A stretch of DNA of 64,000 bases from Acinetobacter sp. WCHA45 (GTDB lineage: Bacteria > Pseudomonadota > Gammaproteobacteria > Pseudomonadales > Moraxellaceae). Below are positions 10,403 through 20,292 of this stretch, one piece after another. A model generated the notes under the pieces. That model ran no database searches. It worked only from the letters and a program-made list of their open reading frames with translations, and was not told where the DNA came from. Location of the stretch: the NCBI RefSeq assembly GCF_002165255.2, contig NZ_CP028561.1:2542001-2606000 (forward strand), read 5' to 3'. The stretch's first letter is position 1. Each line of letters begins with the position of its first letter. Position numbers and translations under genes: made by a program.

Positions 10403-13400
10403 GTCACCATTTTTCAGTTCAATGTTGATACCTAAAGAACGGATCTCTTTGGTCAATACGTTGAACGATTCAGGCATACCCGGATCCATATAATGGTTTC
10501 CATCTACAATATTCTTATAGATGCGTGTACGACCTTCGACGTCATCCGACTTCACTGTAAGCATTTCTTGGAGCGTATATGCAGCACCGTATGCTTCAAG
10601 TGCCCAGACTTCCATCTCACCGAAACGCTGACCACCGAATTGTGCTTTACCACCAAGCGGCTGTTGGGTAACAAGTGAGTAAGAACCTGTTGAACGCGCA
10701 TGCATCTTGTCATCAACCAAGTGGTTCAATTTGAGCATGTACATGTAACCTACAGTTACAGGACGGTCAAACTGTTCACCTGTACGACCATCAAACAATA
10801 CTGTTTGACCTGTACGCGAAATGTCTGCCAATTCAAGTAAGTCTTTGATCTGACTTTCTTCAGCACCATCAAATACAGGGGTCGCTAATGGAACACCAGC
10901 ACGCAAGTTACCTGAAAGCGCCAAGATTTCTGCGTCAGTCAAGCTATCAAGCTCTTCCTGCTCACCACCAACCTTGTTATAAATCTTGTCTAAGAATTCA
11001 CGCAGTTCAATCACTGTACGTTGTTCTTTCAACATTTTTTCGATCTTATCGCCAAGACCTTTCGCCGCCATACCCAAGTGTGTTTCAAGAATCTGACCCA
11101 CGTTCATACGTGACGGTACACCTAATGGGTTCAATACGATGTCGACTGGTACACCATTCGCATCATGTGGCATGTCTTCAACTGGTAAGATGTTTGATAC
11201 AACACCCTTGTTACCGTGACGACCCGCCATCTTATCACCAGGCTGGATACGACGTTTAACTGCAAGGTAAACCTTAACAACTTTCAATACGCCAGTTGTT
11301 AATTCATCACCTGTAGAAAGTTTACGCTTCTTCTCCGCAAACTTCTCGTCAATCTCGTAACTCTTCTCTTTCAAGAACACTTGAATTTGAGTTAAGCGTT
11401 CAGCAATTGCTTCGTCATTTGGCTGAATTTCAAGTAGATCAACCAGCTCTAAACCAGACAATACGTCTTCAGAAAGTTTATCACCACGTTTGGTTGTACC
11501 ACCACCGTTAGATTCCTGACCTTTCAACAAACGAACAATACGTTCACGTGCTGCTTCTTCGAAGATTTTATATTCTTCTTTCAAGTCTTTACGGTATGCG
11601 TCAAGTTGAGCTTTCTCAATTGCTTGAGCACGTTCATCTTTTTCCAAACCATCACGTGTGAAGACTTGAACGTCAATCACTGTACCTTTGGTACCAGACG
11701 GAACACGTAAAGACGAGTCTTTTACGTCAGCCGCTTTTTCACCAAAGATTGCGCGAAGTAATTTTTCTTCAGGTGTTAACTGAGTTTCACCTTTAGGTGT
11801 TACCTTACCAACAAGGATGTCACCTGCAGTCACTTCAGCACCGATATAAACAATACCTGACTCATCCAATTTAGACAGCGCAGCTTCACCAACGTTAGGA
11901 ATATCAGCAGTAATTTCTTCTGCACCTAACTTAGTATCACGTGCGACACATGACAATTCTTGAATGTGAATTGACGTTAAACGGTCTTCTTGAAGTACAC
12001 GCTCAGAAAGTAAGATCGAGTCTTCGTAGTTATAACCATTCCATGTCATGAACGCGACACGCATGTTTTGACCAAGCGCAAGTTCACCCATGTCAGTCGA
12101 TGGACCGTCAGCCAAGATGTCACCACGAGCAACTTTGTCGCCTAATTTCACGATGACATTTTGGTTAATACATGTATTCTGGTTTGAACGTGTATATTTG
12201 ATCAGGTTGTAGATATCTACACCTGCTTCACCCGCGATCATTTCATCTTCGTTGACACGAATTACGATACGAGATGCATCAACATATTCAATCGCACCGC
12301 CACGGTTTGCGATCACACACACACCTGAATCACGTGCTACGTTTGCTTCCATACCTGTACCAACAAGCGGTTTGTCAGCACGCAATGTAGGAACAGCTTG
12401 ACGTTGCATGTTCGAACCCATCAAGGCACGGTTCGCGTCATCGTGTTCAAGGAATGGGATCAATGATGCCGCAACTGAAACAACCTGCTGTGCAGAAACG
12501 TCCATATGTGTGACACGCTCAGGCGACATACGTACGAATTCACCTTGATGACGGACAGAAACCATTTCTTCAGTCAGGTTACCATCTTTATCAACAGCGG
12601 AGTCAGCCTGTGCAATGACAGTCCCTACTTCTTCAATTGCAGATAAATATTCAACTTCATCAGTTACACGACCATCTACAACTTTACGGTATGGTGTTTC
12701 CAAGAAACCGAAGTCATTCGCTTTTGCATAGACAGAAAGCGAGTTGATCAAACCAATGTTTGGACCTTCAGGCGTTTCAATTGGACAAACACGACCGTAG
12801 TGAGTTTGATGTACGTCACGTACTTCGAAGCCCGCGCGTTCACGTGTCAAACCACCAGGGCCAAGCGCAGATACACGACGTTTGTGTGTAATCTCAGACA
12901 ATGGATTGTTTTGGTCCATGAATTGAGACAATTGGCTTGAACCAAAGAATTCTTTGATTGCAGCAGCAACAGGTTTTGCGTTGATCAAATCTTGTGGAGA
13001 CAAGTTATCTGTTTCTGCTTGGCTTAAACGCTCTTTAACAGCACGCTCAACACGAACTAAACCAACACGGAATTGGTTTTCTGTCATTTCACCAACAGAA
13101 CGTACACGACGGTTACCCAAGTGATCGATATCGTCGACTTCGCCTTTACCGTTACGAATTTCTACTAATGTACGTAATACATCAATAATATCGTCGTGTG
13201 ACAGAATCCCTTCAACTTCACGTGACTTCTGGTCAGTACCCACTTCGTAAGGACGACCCAAACGACGGTTGAACTTCATACGACCCACTGGAGAAAGGTC
13301 ATAACGCTCAGAAGAGAAGAATAAGTTGTTGAATAAGTTCTCAGCAGCTTCTTTCGTTGGTGGTTCGCCTGGACGCATGACTTTATAGATTTCAACAAGT

Positions 13401-14488
13401 GCTTCTTCACGACCTGTTGTTGTATCCGCACGCAATGTATCTGCAATGAAAGGACCACGATCGATGTCGTTCGTGAACAGGATGTTAAACTGTTTAACAC
13501 CACCTTCAGCGATCTTCACCATGATGTCATGGCTAAGTACGGTATTCGCAGGAATCACATCACCACTTTTCAGTGTGATATCTTCAGCTGTAATACGCTC
13601 ATATAAATATTCATCAGGTACAGAAAGCTTGGCTAAGTTCGCAGCTTCCATTTGACGTACATGACGTGCATTAATACGTTTACCTTGTTCAACGATCGCT
13701 TTACCATCATTATCCAAGATATCGAATTGTGCCATTTCACCACGTAAGCGATCTGGAACAAGATCAATCTGATAGCTACCCATATCAAGATATACAGGTA
13801 CTTTTTCATAGAACAAATTCAAGATTTGTTCATTGCTGTAATTCAAGGCACGCAGAATCACCGTTGCAAGCAGCTTACGACGACGGTCAATACGTACGTA
13901 TACTAAATCTTTAGCATCAAATTCAAAATCTAACCATGAACCACGGTAAGGGATAATACGTGCTGAATACAACACTTTACCACTTGAGTGAGTTTTACCC
14001 TTATCATGATCAAAGAATACACCTGGTGAACGGTGTAATTGAGATACGATGACACGCTCAGTACCATTGATAACGAAAGTACCGTTATCGGTCATGAGTG
14101 GCATTTCACCCATGTAAACTTCTTGTTCACGAACGTCTTTAATTGATTTCGTTTCACGATCTTTAATGATCAAACGAATTTTTACGCGCATTGGTGCTGC
14201 ATAAGTTGAACCACGTAAAATACATTCACGCACGTCAAACTCAGGCTTACCAAGGCTATACTCAACAAATTCTAAAGCAGCATTGCCAGAATAACTTTCA
14301 ATAGGAAAAACTGAACGAAATGCGGCTTGGAGACCGATATCTTCGCGATTTTTTGGAGTTTTACCGCCTTGTAAGAATGTACGGTACGAATCGACCTGAA
14401 TCGACAGTAAGTACGGTGCTTCCATTACGTGGGGCAATTTACCAAAATTCTTACGGATCCGTTTCTTTTCGGTATATGAGTATGCCAT
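10400..14488 (-). CDS. rpoB: DNA-directed RNA polymerase subunit beta
   Basis: The 1362-residue beta subunit. It contains the rifampicin-pocket region ([18 protein letters not shown] near 535), the [19 protein letters not shown] fork-loop region, the [15 protein letters not shown] motif near 1080 and the C-terminal clamp end NIELKNGD. The ATG at 14488 has a GAGG site 7 nt upstream. It follows rplL across a 309-bp structured gap that probably tunes rpoBC expression against ribosomal protein genes. The rifampicin-pocket residues look wild type (D-Q-N, H-K-R, S present). Confidence 0.99.
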   Translation of the reverse strand: MAYSYTEKKRIRKNFGKLPHVMEAPYLLSIQVDSYRTFLQGGKTPKNREDIGLQAAFRSVFPIESYSGNAALEFVEYSLGKPEFDVRECILRGSTYAAPMRVKIRLIIKDRETKSIKDVREQEVYMGEMPLMTDNGTFVINGTERVIVSQLHRSPGVFFDHDKGKTHSSGKVLYSARIIPYRGSWLDFEFDAKDLVYVRIDRRRKLLATVILRALNYSNEQILNLFYEKVPVYLDMGSYQIDLVPDRLRGEMAQFDILDNDGKAIVEQGKRINARHVRQMEAANLAKLSVPDEYLYERITAEDITLKSGDVIPANTVLSHDIMVKIAEGGVKQFNILFTNDIDRGPFIADTLRADTTTGREEALVEIYKVMRPGEPPTKEAAENLFNNLFFSSERYDLSPVGRMKFNRRLGRPYEVGTDQKSREVEGILSHDDIIDVLRTLVEIRNGKGEVDDIDHLGNRRVRSVGEMTENQFRVGLVRVERAVKERLSQAETDNLSPQDLINAKPVAAAIKEFFGSSQLSQFMDQNNPLSEITHKRRVSALGPGGLTRERAGFEVRDVHQTHYGRVCPIETPEGPNIGLINSLSVYAKANDFGFLETPYRKVVDGRVTDEVEYLSAIEEVGTVIAQADSAVDKDGNLTEEMVSVRHQGEFVRMSPERVTHMDVSAQQVVSVAASLIPFLEHDDANRALMGSNMQRQAVPTLRADKPLVGTGMEANVARDSGVCVIANRGGAIEYVDASRIVIRVNEDEMIAGEAGVDIYNLIKYTRSNQNTCINQNVIVKLGDKVARGDILADGPSTDMGELALGQNMRVAFMTWNGYNYEDSILLSERVLQEDRLTSIHIQELSCVARDTKLGAEEITADIPNVGEAALSKLDESGIVYIGAEVTAGDILVGKVTPKGETQLTPEEKLLRAIFGEKAADVKDSSLRVPSGTKGTVIDVQVFTRDGLEKDERAQAIEKAQLDAYRKDLKEEYKIFEEAARERIVRLLKGQESNGGGTTKRGDKLSEDVLSGLELVDLLEIQPNDEAIAERLTQIQVFLKEKSYEIDEKFAEKKRKLSTGDELTTGVLKVVKVYLAVKRRIQPGDKMAGRHGNKGVVSNILPVEDMPHDANGVPVDIVLNPLGVPSRMNVGQILETHLGMAAKGLGDKIEKMLKEQRTVIELREFLDKIYNKVGGEQEELDSLTDAEILALSGNLRAGVPLATPVFDGAEESQIKDLLELADISRTGQTVLFDGRTGEQFDRPVTVGYMYMLKLNHLVDDKMHARSTGSYSLVTQQPLGGKAQFGGQRFGEMEVWALEAYGAAYTLQEMLTVKSDDVEGRTRIYKNIVDGNHYMDPGMPESFNVLTKEIRSLGINIELKNGD

Positions 14489-14600
14489 CTGGAGTCCTCG
14501 GAAAGTAAACTAAACCCGCCTGCAGAACGGGTCTAGAAGGAATTACGCAGGCCGATATGGCCACCACTGTTTACAAATGCTGCAATTTTTAGTGGTATTA

Positions 14601-14648
14601 AAACGCTTAACAATATTTTTATAAGCAAAAAAATATTGGTAAGCGTTT
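14601..14648 (-). ncRNA. Long stem in the rplL-rpoB spacer, candidate RNase III site
   Basis: Arms 14601-14620 and 14629-14648 are complementary at 19 of 20 positions (AAACGCTTA...TATTTTT against AAAAATATTG...AAGCGTTT) with an 8-nt loop. It lies about 110 nt ahead of rpoB. In E. coli the same spacer is cut by RNase III; applying that here is inference. Confidence 0.55.
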
Positions 14649-14723
14649 GATTTCATGAATTTCGTTTAAATAATACGCACAATAAGCGTAAAACTATCAA
14701 AAAACGAGCCGATTATTGTAACG

Positions 14724-14789
14724 CAAAAAGGCTGATGACCCAAGAGCCATCAGCCATTTTTTGGAGCCGATTTTGAAAAAATCGACTCC
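14724..14789 (-). terminator. Tandem hairpins after rplL; second is terminator/attenuator-like
   Basis: The first stem (14763-14789, GGAGTCGATTTT / AAAATCGGCTCC on the minus strand) has no T tail. The second (GGCTGATG / CATCAGCC, 14730-14755) is followed by TTTTTG. Together they look like the partial terminator that lowers transcription into rpoBC. Confidence 0.7.
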
Positions 14790-14797
14790 CTACAGCA

Positions 14798-15166
14798 TTA
14801 CTTAAGTGTAACTGTAGCACCAGCTTCTTCAAGCTTCTTCTTAAGTTCTTCGCCTTCTTCTTTAGAAACGCCTTCTTTAAGAACAGCAGGAGCGCCTTCA
14901 ACAAGATCTTTCGCTTCTTTAAGACCAAGACCAGTTGCTTCACGAACTGCTTTAATTACAGCAACTTTGTTCGCGCCGAAAGAAGTCAACTCAACGTTGA
15001 ATTCAGTTTGTTCTTCAGCAGCAGCAGCAGCGCCTGGAGCAGCAGCAACAGCAACAGCAGCAGCAGATACGTTAAATTTCTCTTCGAAAGCAGAGATTAA
15101 TTCAACAAGTTCCAGAACAGTTTTTTCAGCAACTGCGTTTAAGATTTCTTCGTTTGTTAAAGCCAT
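14798..15166 (-). CDS. rplL: 50S ribosomal protein L7/L12
   Basis: The 122-residue stalk protein that recruits GTPase factors to the ribosome. The N-terminal dimerisation helix ([21 protein letters not shown]) is followed by an Ala-rich hinge (residues 34-50) and the C-terminal factor-binding domain ([20 protein letters not shown]). It lies 42 bp after rplJ in the same transcript, matching the L10(L12)4 complex. Length and sequence are typical. Confidence 0.98.
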   Translation of the reverse strand: MALTNEEILNAVAEKTVLELVELISAFEEKFNVSAAAVAVAAAPGAAAAAEEQTEFNVELTSFGANKVAVIKAVREATGLGLKEAKDLVEGAPAVLKEGVSKEEGEELKKKLEEAGATVTLK

Positions 15167-15208
15167 GAGAATAACTCCAAATGGATATTGAATGGTGTGA
15201 AAATAGGA

Positions 15209-15715
15209 TTAAGCCGCTTCTGACTCGTTTTTCTCTTTGAGCGCTGTAATAAGGCGACCCAATTTCGAAATAGGAGCTTGAAGAACAGACGCGAGCATAG
15301 TAAGCGCTTTTTCTTGGTTCGGAAGGTTTGCAATTACGCTAACGTCAGCACCTTGATAAACCTTACCGTCAAATGCGGCAGCTTTAAGTTCAAATGCTTT
15401 GTTAGTTTTCGCAAATTCTTCGAACAAGCGTGCAGCTGCACCCATGTCATCTTCAGAAGTTGAGAAACCGAGAATGGTTGGGCCAACAAGATTGTCATTT
15501 AAGATATCGAATTGAGTACCTTCTAATGCGCGCTTAGCCAAAGTGTTACGTACGATACGCGTTGTAACACCCAACTTACGAGCTTCAACACGAAGTTGTG
15601 TCAACTGCTCTACGCTTGAACCTTGATAGTTAGCCACAACAACAGAAAACGCTTTAGAAGCAACTTCACTTACTTCTGCAACGATCTGTTTTTTGCCTTC
15701 GATAAGAAGAGCCAT
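15209..15715 (-). CDS. rplJ: 50S ribosomal protein L10
   Basis: A 168-residue protein that anchors L7/L12 to 23S rRNA. The open frame extends 10 codons further (MHKSPLGGFT), but the start is set at MALLIEGKKQ. An AGGAGG site sits 7 nt before that ATG and all L10 proteins begin there. The RNA-binding N-terminal domain (residues 1-135) and the C-terminal L12-binding helix are present. Expression is probably autoregulated through the 5' leader at 15716-15948. Confidence 0.97.
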   Translation of the reverse strand: MALLIEGKKQIVAEVSEVASKAFSVVVANYQGSSVEQLTQLRVEARKLGVTTRIVRNTLAKRALEGTQFDILNDNLVGPTILGFSTSEDDMGAAARLFEEFAKTNKAFELKAAAFDGKVYQGADVSVIANLPNQEKALTMLASVLQAPISKLGRLITALKEKNESEAA

Positions 15716-15948
15716 TGTAAAACCTCCTAACGGTGATTTATGCACCTATACAGGCACACTCCCAATTCGTAAGCCTTTCGACTTACACGTGGAGGAGGAA
15801 CAAATCACACCACCACGTCTACTCAGGCTGGACTTTTAAGAAAAGTGTCCGAAAACACTTCTCGCCTGAGGTCTTTGACGCTGATAAATATTCATTTACC
15901 AATTCAAAGTTTGCCTAAGTTCGCAAAATACGACAGCGCGTTTCTTGC
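15716..15948 (-). promoter_or_regulatory. rplJL mRNA leader (candidate L10 autoregulatory leader)
   Basis: A 230-bp non-coding stretch between rplA and rplJ. The minus-strand RNA can form GACGTGG / CCACGT(G) near 15786-15818 and AAGTGT / ACACTT near 15843-15860. L10 leaders in this position are known translational operators bound by L10(L12)4; I infer the same here from location and structure, not from a matched consensus. Confidence 0.5.
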
Positions 15949-15979
15949 GTAAAAATCAAAGCAGCACTTTGATTTTTAC
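15949..15979 (-). terminator. Perfect 13-bp hairpin after rplA
   Basis: GTAAAAATCAAAG and CTTTGATTTTTAC around a 5-nt loop, 24 bp past the rplA stop. The T run is inside the stem, not after it, so it may be a partial terminator or an RNA-processing stem between rplKA and rplJL. Confidence 0.6.
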
Positions 15980-16003
15980 TCAGGGCTTTAAAATTCTATC
16001 TAA

Positions 16004-16699
16004 TTACTTAGAAACGTTGTTTACGTCAACAGTAAGACCTGGGCCCATAGTCGAGCTTAAAGTGATCTTCTTAACGTATACACCTTTAGAAGTTGCAGGT
16101 TTTAAACGTTTTAAATCTGCAATTAAAGTCTCAACGTTTTGACGTACAGCTTCTTCGCTAAAGCCAAGTTGACCGATTGCAGCGTGAATGATACCCGCTT
16201 TGTCTACACGGTAACGTGCCTGACCAGATTTGGCATTCTTAACCGCATTCGCAACGTCAGGCGTTACTGTACCCACTTTAGGGTTTGGCATTAAGCCACG
16301 TGGACCAAGAATTGTACCTAACTTACCAACAACGCGCATTGCATCAGGAGCAGCAATCACTACGTCGAAATCAAGATTTCCACCTTGAATGCTTTCAGCA
16401 AGGTCATCAAATCCCACAACATCTGCACCAGCTTCTTTTGCAGCTTCAGCAGCAGCACCTTGAGCAAATACTGCTACACGTACAGTTTTACCTGTACCTG
16501 CAGGTAAAGTCGTCGCACCACGAACAACCTGATCAGATTTACGTGGATCAACACCAAGGTTTACAGAGATGTCTAATGATTCTTTGAACTTCGCAGCTGG
16601 AAGGCTGTTAAGAACTTGTACTGCTTCTTCCAAAGTATAAACTTTGTTTGCTTCTACAGCAGCAGCAATGGCTTTTTGACGTTTAGTTAACTTTGCCAT
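16004..16699 (-). CDS. rplA: 50S ribosomal protein L1
   Basis: A 231-residue protein of the ribosomal L1 stalk. N-terminal [11 protein letters not shown]; the conserved block [21 protein letters not shown] near 127 is the family signature. It follows rplK by 3 bp. In other bacteria L1 represses translation of its own rplKA mRNA by binding a leader that mimics 23S rRNA; a candidate site is upstream of rplK here. Confidence 0.98.
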   Translation of the reverse strand: MAKLTKRQKAIAAAVEANKVYTLEEAVQVLNSLPAAKFKESLDISVNLGVDPRKSDQVVRGATTLPAGTGKTVRVAVFAQGAAAEAAKEAGADVVGFDDLAESIQGGNLDFDVVIAAPDAMRVVGKLGTILGPRGLMPNPKVGTVTPDVANAVKNAKSGQARYRVDKAGIIHAAIGQLGFSEEAVRQNVETLIADLKRLKPATSKGVYVKKITLSSTMGPGLTVDVNNVSK

Positions 16700-16702
16700 G
16701 TC

Positions 16703-17131
16703 TTATAGCTCCACTTCCAAGCCCATAGAACGTGCAGAACCAGCAATGGTACGCACACGAGCATCTAAATCAGCACCAGTTAAATCTGGTTCTTTAGTAG
16801 TCGCAATTTCTTCTAATTGAGCACGAGTCAACTTACCAACTTTAGTTTTGTTAGGTACAGAAGAACCCTTTTGAATACCAGCAGCTTTCTTAAGAAGAAT
16901 AGATGCAGGTGGAGTTTTCATGATAAATGTGAACGACTTATCGTTGTACACAGTGATCACGACAGGAATTGGCAAGCCAACTTCAAGTTTTTGTGTAGCA
17001 GCATTGAATTCTTTACAGAATGCCATGATGTTTACACCACGTTGACCTAAAGCAGGACCAATTGGTGGAGATGGATTTGCTTTACCAGCTGGAACTTGCA
17101 GCTTGATATAGCCGTCAATCTTCTTAGCCAT
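16703..17131 (-). CDS. rplK: 50S ribosomal protein L11
   Basis: A 142-residue protein of the GTPase-associated centre; [22 protein letters not shown] (residues 22-43) and the C-terminal RNA-binding part ending [12 protein letters not shown] are typical. First gene of the rplKA pair, with a GAGGTAA site before the ATG. Confidence 0.98.
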   Translation of the reverse strand: MAKKIDGYIKLQVPAGKANPSPPIGPALGQRGVNIMAFCKEFNAATQKLEVGLPIPVVITVYNDKSFTFIMKTPPASILLKKAAGIQKGSSVPNKTKVGKLTRAQLEEIATTKEPDLTGADLDARVRTIAGSARSMGLEVEL

Positions 17132-17197
17132 TGAAAATTACCTCTGGGTACAAACGCCGTCAGGCTCCCCAAAAAATTAAATAACACCGAAGTGTTA
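17132..17197 (-). promoter_or_regulatory. rplK leader with terminator-like hairpin and possible L1 target
   Basis: On the minus strand, the hairpin TAACAC-TTCG-GTGTTA (17182-17197) is followed by a T-rich run (17171-17181). Then comes GGGGAGCCTGACGGCG...GTACCCAGAGG just before the rplK start, in the place where other bacteria have the L1-binding operator. The hairpin may attenuate read-through from nusG. A further stem GCCCGAT / ATCGGGC lies at 17208-17224. The L1 role is inferred from position. Confidence 0.55.
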
Positions 17198-17243
17198 GAA
17201 CAACAATGCCCGATCAAATCGGGCGCTTACCAACCAACTCAAA

Positions 17244-17777
17244 TTAAATCGTTTTTTCGACTTGTCGAAACTCAAGTTCAACTTGCGTTGGTCGATTAAA
17301 TACATTGATCGTCAACGTTAAACGTGACTTTTCGTATTGTACTTCCTCCACGACCCCTTTAAAGTCAGTGAACGGACCATCAACCACGAGTAATTCTTCA
17401 CCAGGCTCAAACATTGTCTTAGGACGAGGTGCTTCACCTGTATTACGTACACGCGCAAGAATTGCATCAGCTTCACGTTGAGAAATTGGTGCTGGTTTTT
17501 CTGGTGTACCACCAATAAAACCTAGAACCTTTGGACACTCTTTAACGATGTGCCAAGTATCATCATTCATTTCCATTTCGACTAATACATAGCCAGGAAA
17601 GAATTTACGCTCAGACTTACGCTTCTTACCATCCTTCATTTCTACCACTTCTTCAGTAGGAACAAGGACTTCACCAAAACTATCAGCAACAGTGCTGCGC
17701 TGGATTCGGTCATTAAGTGAACGCATCACTTGTTTTTCAAAACCAGAATAGGCATGAATAATATACCAACGTTTCAT
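17244..17777 (-). CDS. nusG: Transcription termination/antitermination factor NusG
   Basis: A 177-residue NusG: NGN domain ([21 protein letters not shown] to about residue 115) and C-terminal KOW domain ([13 protein letters not shown] near 135). It travels with RNA polymerase, suppresses pausing and couples transcription to Rho or the ribosome. It is co-transcribed with secE, which ends 7 bp upstream. Confidence 0.98.
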   Translation of the reverse strand: MKRWYIIHAYSGFEKQVMRSLNDRIQRSTVADSFGEVLVPTEEVVEMKDGKKRKSERKFFPGYVLVEMEMNDDTWHIVKECPKVLGFIGGTPEKPAPISQREADAILARVRNTGEAPRPKTMFEPGEELLVVDGPFTDFKGVVEEVQYEKSRLTLTINVFNRPTQVELEFRQVEKTI

Positions 17778-17784
17778 CGCACTC

Positions 17785-18225
17785 TTACCCGATAATTAAC
17801 CTAATAAACCAACCTAACCCGTAATCGAAACACCATAAAACCAATGATGCAACAACCACAACCAAAAGAACCTGCCACGATGTCGTGATCGTCTCTTGTT
17901 TTGTTGGCCAAGTCACTCGACGCAGTTCAATTCGCGCATCTTGCAACAAACGCACAAAGCCTTTGCCTTGATGGGTGGCGTATAATAAACCTAAAGCGAC
18001 GACGACACAAGCCAAAATTACCCCAACGCGCACCCAAATATCATTTGCAGGTGCCCAATAGGCTGGTAAATGTTGATTTACCAATGCTGAACCAACTAAC
18101 AAAACAATTGCAATTAACCACAAGACAATATCAAGCGGAGAACTTGCATTTATAACTTCTGCAGCATTATTTCTTTGAGGGATTGGCGCGTCGCTTAATG
18201 CGTCACGCGATTTATCATTCGACAT
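17785..18225 (-). CDS. secE: Preprotein translocase subunit SecE
   Basis: A 146-residue inner-membrane subunit of the SecYEG channel, of the long three-helix type: helices near 31-47 and 63-81, an amphipathic surface segment [21 protein letters not shown] (conserved WP-T motif), and the last transmembrane helix near 118-137. Sits between tRNA-Trp and nusG as in most proteobacteria. Confidence 0.96.
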   Translation of the reverse strand: MSNDKSRDALSDAPIPQRNNAAEVINASSPLDIVLWLIAIVLLVGSALVNQHLPAYWAPANDIWVRVGVILACVVVALGLLYATHQGKGFVRLLQDARIELRRVTWPTKQETITTSWQVLLVVVVASLVLWCFDYGLGWFIRLIIG

Positions 18226-18301
18226 TTTTTTACTCGTCGTAGAATTCGCGAATTATTATATGACAACTTAGCCAGAATTAAGCTTTTTTATTTAAAAAAA
18301 G

Positions 18302-18377
18302 TGGCAGGCCAGGAGGGACTCGAACCCCCAACATTCGGTTTTGGAGACCGACGCTCTACCAATTGAACTACTAGCCT
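18302..18377 (-). tRNA. tRNA-Trp (anticodon CCA)
   Basis: 76 nt including encoded CCA. Acceptor AGGCTAG/CTGGCCT with a G-T wobble, D-loop TTCAATTGGTAGAGC, anticodon stem TCGGT-CTCCAAA-ACCGA, and T-loop GGTTCGAGTCC. Lies between tuf and secE. Confidence 0.97.
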
Positions 18378-18383
18378 ATGAAG

Positions 18384-18411
18384 CAAATCGAAAGCCGAAG
18401 CTTTCGATTTG
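18384..18411 (-). other. 12-bp cUUCGg hairpin between tuf and tRNA-Trp
   Basis: Perfect arms CAAATCGAAAGC / GCTTTCGATTTG closing a TTCG tetraloop on the minus strand. It has no T tail, so an RNA-processing or mRNA-stabilising stem is more likely than a strong terminator. Confidence 0.6.
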
Positions 18412-18431
18412 AATGTAATATAATATTGGGC

Positions 18432-19622
18432 TTATGCAGTTACTTTAGCAACAACACCCGCACCTACAGTACGACCACCTTCACGGATCGCAAAACGTAG
18501 ACCTGGGTCCATTGCGATTGGGTGGATTAACTCTACTGACATCTCAACGTTGTCACCAGGCATAACCATTTCTACGCCTTCTTGTAACTTGATTGCGCCA
18601 GTTACGTCAGTTGTACGGAAGTAGAACTGTGGACGGTAACCGTTAAGGAATGGAGTATGACGACCACCTTCTTCTTTAGAAAGTACATATACTTCCGCAT
18701 CGAATTTAGTGTGTGGCTTGATTGTACCTGGTTTAGCAAGTACTTGACCACGTTGTACGTCTTCACGCTTAGTACCACGTAGAAGAACACCACAGTTCTC
18801 GCCCGCACGACCTTCGTCAAGAAGTTTACGGAACATTTCTACGCCAGTTACAGTCGTTACAACTGTGTCACGGATACCAACGATTTCAACTGATTCGCCA
18901 ACTTTAACGATACCAGATTCAACACGACCAGTTACAACCGTACCACGACCAGAGATAGAGAATACATCTTCGATTGGCATTAAGAATGCTTTATCGATTG
19001 CACGCTCTGGTTCTGGGATGTAAGAGTCAAGCGCTTCAACAAGTGCAAGAACTGATTTCTCACCATATTCGCCATCATTGCCGTTCAATGCTTGAAGCGC
19101 TGAACCACGGATGATTGGAGTGTCATCACCTGGGAAGTCATAAGTAGAAAGAAGTTCACGAACTTCCATTTCTACTAATTCAAGTAATTCTTCATCATCA
19201 ACAAGGTCACACTTGTTTAAGAATACGATGATGTAAGGTACACCAACCTGACGTGAAAGAAGGATGTGTTCACGAGTTTGTGGCATTGGACCATCAGTCG
19301 CAGCACATACAAGGATCGCGCCGTCCATCTGAGCAGCACCAGTAATCATGTTTTTAACATAATCGGCGTGGCCCGGGCAGTCTACGTGAGCGTAGTGACG
19401 GATTGGAGAATCGTATTCTACGTGTGAAGTATTAATTGTAATACCACGTGCTTTTTCTTCAGGAGCTGAGTCGATTTGTGAGTAATCTTTCGCTTCACCG
19501 CCGTAAGTTTTTGCACAGATCGTTGCAATCGCAGCAGTTAAAGTTGTTTTACCATGGTCAACGTGACCAATTGTACCCACGTTTACGTGTGGTTTATTAC
19601 GTTCAAACTTAGCCTTAGCCAT
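18432..19622 (-). CDS. tuf: Elongation factor Tu
   Basis: The 396-residue EF-Tu, the GTPase that delivers aminoacyl-tRNA to the ribosome. G1 GHVDHGKTT (19-27), G3 DCPGH (near 81), G4 NKCD (near 136), and domains 2 and 3 complete. The position after four tRNA genes and before tRNA-Trp/secE matches the tufB locus of E. coli. A second tuf copy may exist elsewhere; it is not in this window. Confidence 0.99.
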   Translation of the reverse strand: MAKAKFERNKPHVNVGTIGHVDHGKTTLTAAIATICAKTYGGEAKDYSQIDSAPEEKARGITINTSHVEYDSPIRHYAHVDCPGHADYVKNMITGAAQMDGAILVCAATDGPMPQTREHILLSRQVGVPYIIVFLNKCDLVDDEELLELVEMEVRELLSTYDFPGDDTPIIRGSALQALNGNDGEYGEKSVLALVEALDSYIPEPERAIDKAFLMPIEDVFSISGRGTVVTGRVESGIVKVGESVEIVGIRDTVVTTVTGVEMFRKLLDEGRAGENCGVLLRGTKREDVQRGQVLAKPGTIKPHTKFDAEVYVLSKEEGGRHTPFLNGYRPQFYFRTTDVTGAIKLQEGVEMVMPGDNVEMSVELIHPIAMDPGLRFAIREGGRTVGAGVVAKVTA

Positions 19623-19786
19623 TTGATTTTCCTCGTTTACGTCGACACCAGTTTAGAGAAAAACAACCCTGAAAAACTTTCTTTATCGACATTCGCCTAA
19701 AAAACTAGACACCCAATACTTGAAAAGCAGACTATAATAGCCTGCTTCTTTAAAAATTTTGTAGAAATTCTACTAAGCTGTATATC

Positions 19787-19861
<75 letters not shown>

Positions 19862-19872
19862 GACATCTCCGA

Positions 19873-19948
19873 TGGAGCGGGAGACGAGGATCGAACTCGC
19901 GACATGCAGCTTGGAAGGCTGCCACTCTACCAACTGAGTTACTCCCGC
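19873..19948 (-). tRNA. tRNA-Gly (anticodon TCC)
   Basis: 76 nt with encoded CCA; GCGGGAG acceptor, anticodon stem GCAGC-CTTCCAA-GCTGC, T-loop GAGTTCGATCCTC. Confidence 0.97.
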
Positions 19949-19981
19949 ATGTTGGTACTTACCACTTCAATCGAAGTTAGA

Positions 19982-20065
19982 TGGTGGTGAGAGAAGGATT
20001 CGAACCTTCGAAACTTTCGTAGCAGAGTTACAGTCTGCCCCCTTTGGCCGCTCGGGAATCTCACC
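19982..20065 (-). tRNA. tRNA-Tyr (anticodon GTA)
   Basis: 84 nt with encoded CCA, class II with a long variable arm; GGTGAGA acceptor, anticodon loop CTGTAAC within GCAGA...TCTGC. Confidence 0.96.
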
Positions 20066-20117
20066 ATATCACACTTACACAGTGCTGTTCTTTACGCTAT
20101 ACTACCACACTTTAAGA

Positions 20118-20193
<76 letters not shown>

Positions 20194-20235
20194 TCTTTCT
20201 TAGTGTTTCGTACGTTTCGTATCGGAACGGTGTGC

Positions 20236-20263
20236 AGTTTAGCAAAACTCTGAATCGATGCAA
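20236..20263 (-). promoter_or_regulatory. Promoter of the tRNA-tuf operon
   Basis: Minus-strand TTGCAT (20258-20263), 16-bp spacer, TAAACT (20236-20241), then a GC-rich discriminator (GCACACCG) as found at stringently controlled stable-RNA promoters. The start would fall about 35 nt before the first tRNA. Confidence 0.65.
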
Positions 20264-20292
20264 GTGGTTTTTTCAAAAAAACCGTTAAAAAC

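Noticed and set aside
10888..11259. 123-codon plus-strand frame inside rpoB
   Set aside because: Antisense shadow of rpoB; composition (Tyr/His/Ser-rich) reflects reverse-complement codons.
14967..15191. Ala-rich repeat tract in rplL as a microsatellite or antisense gene
   Set aside because: It is the normal Ala-rich hinge of L7/L12 coded by GCA/GCT/GCC codons.
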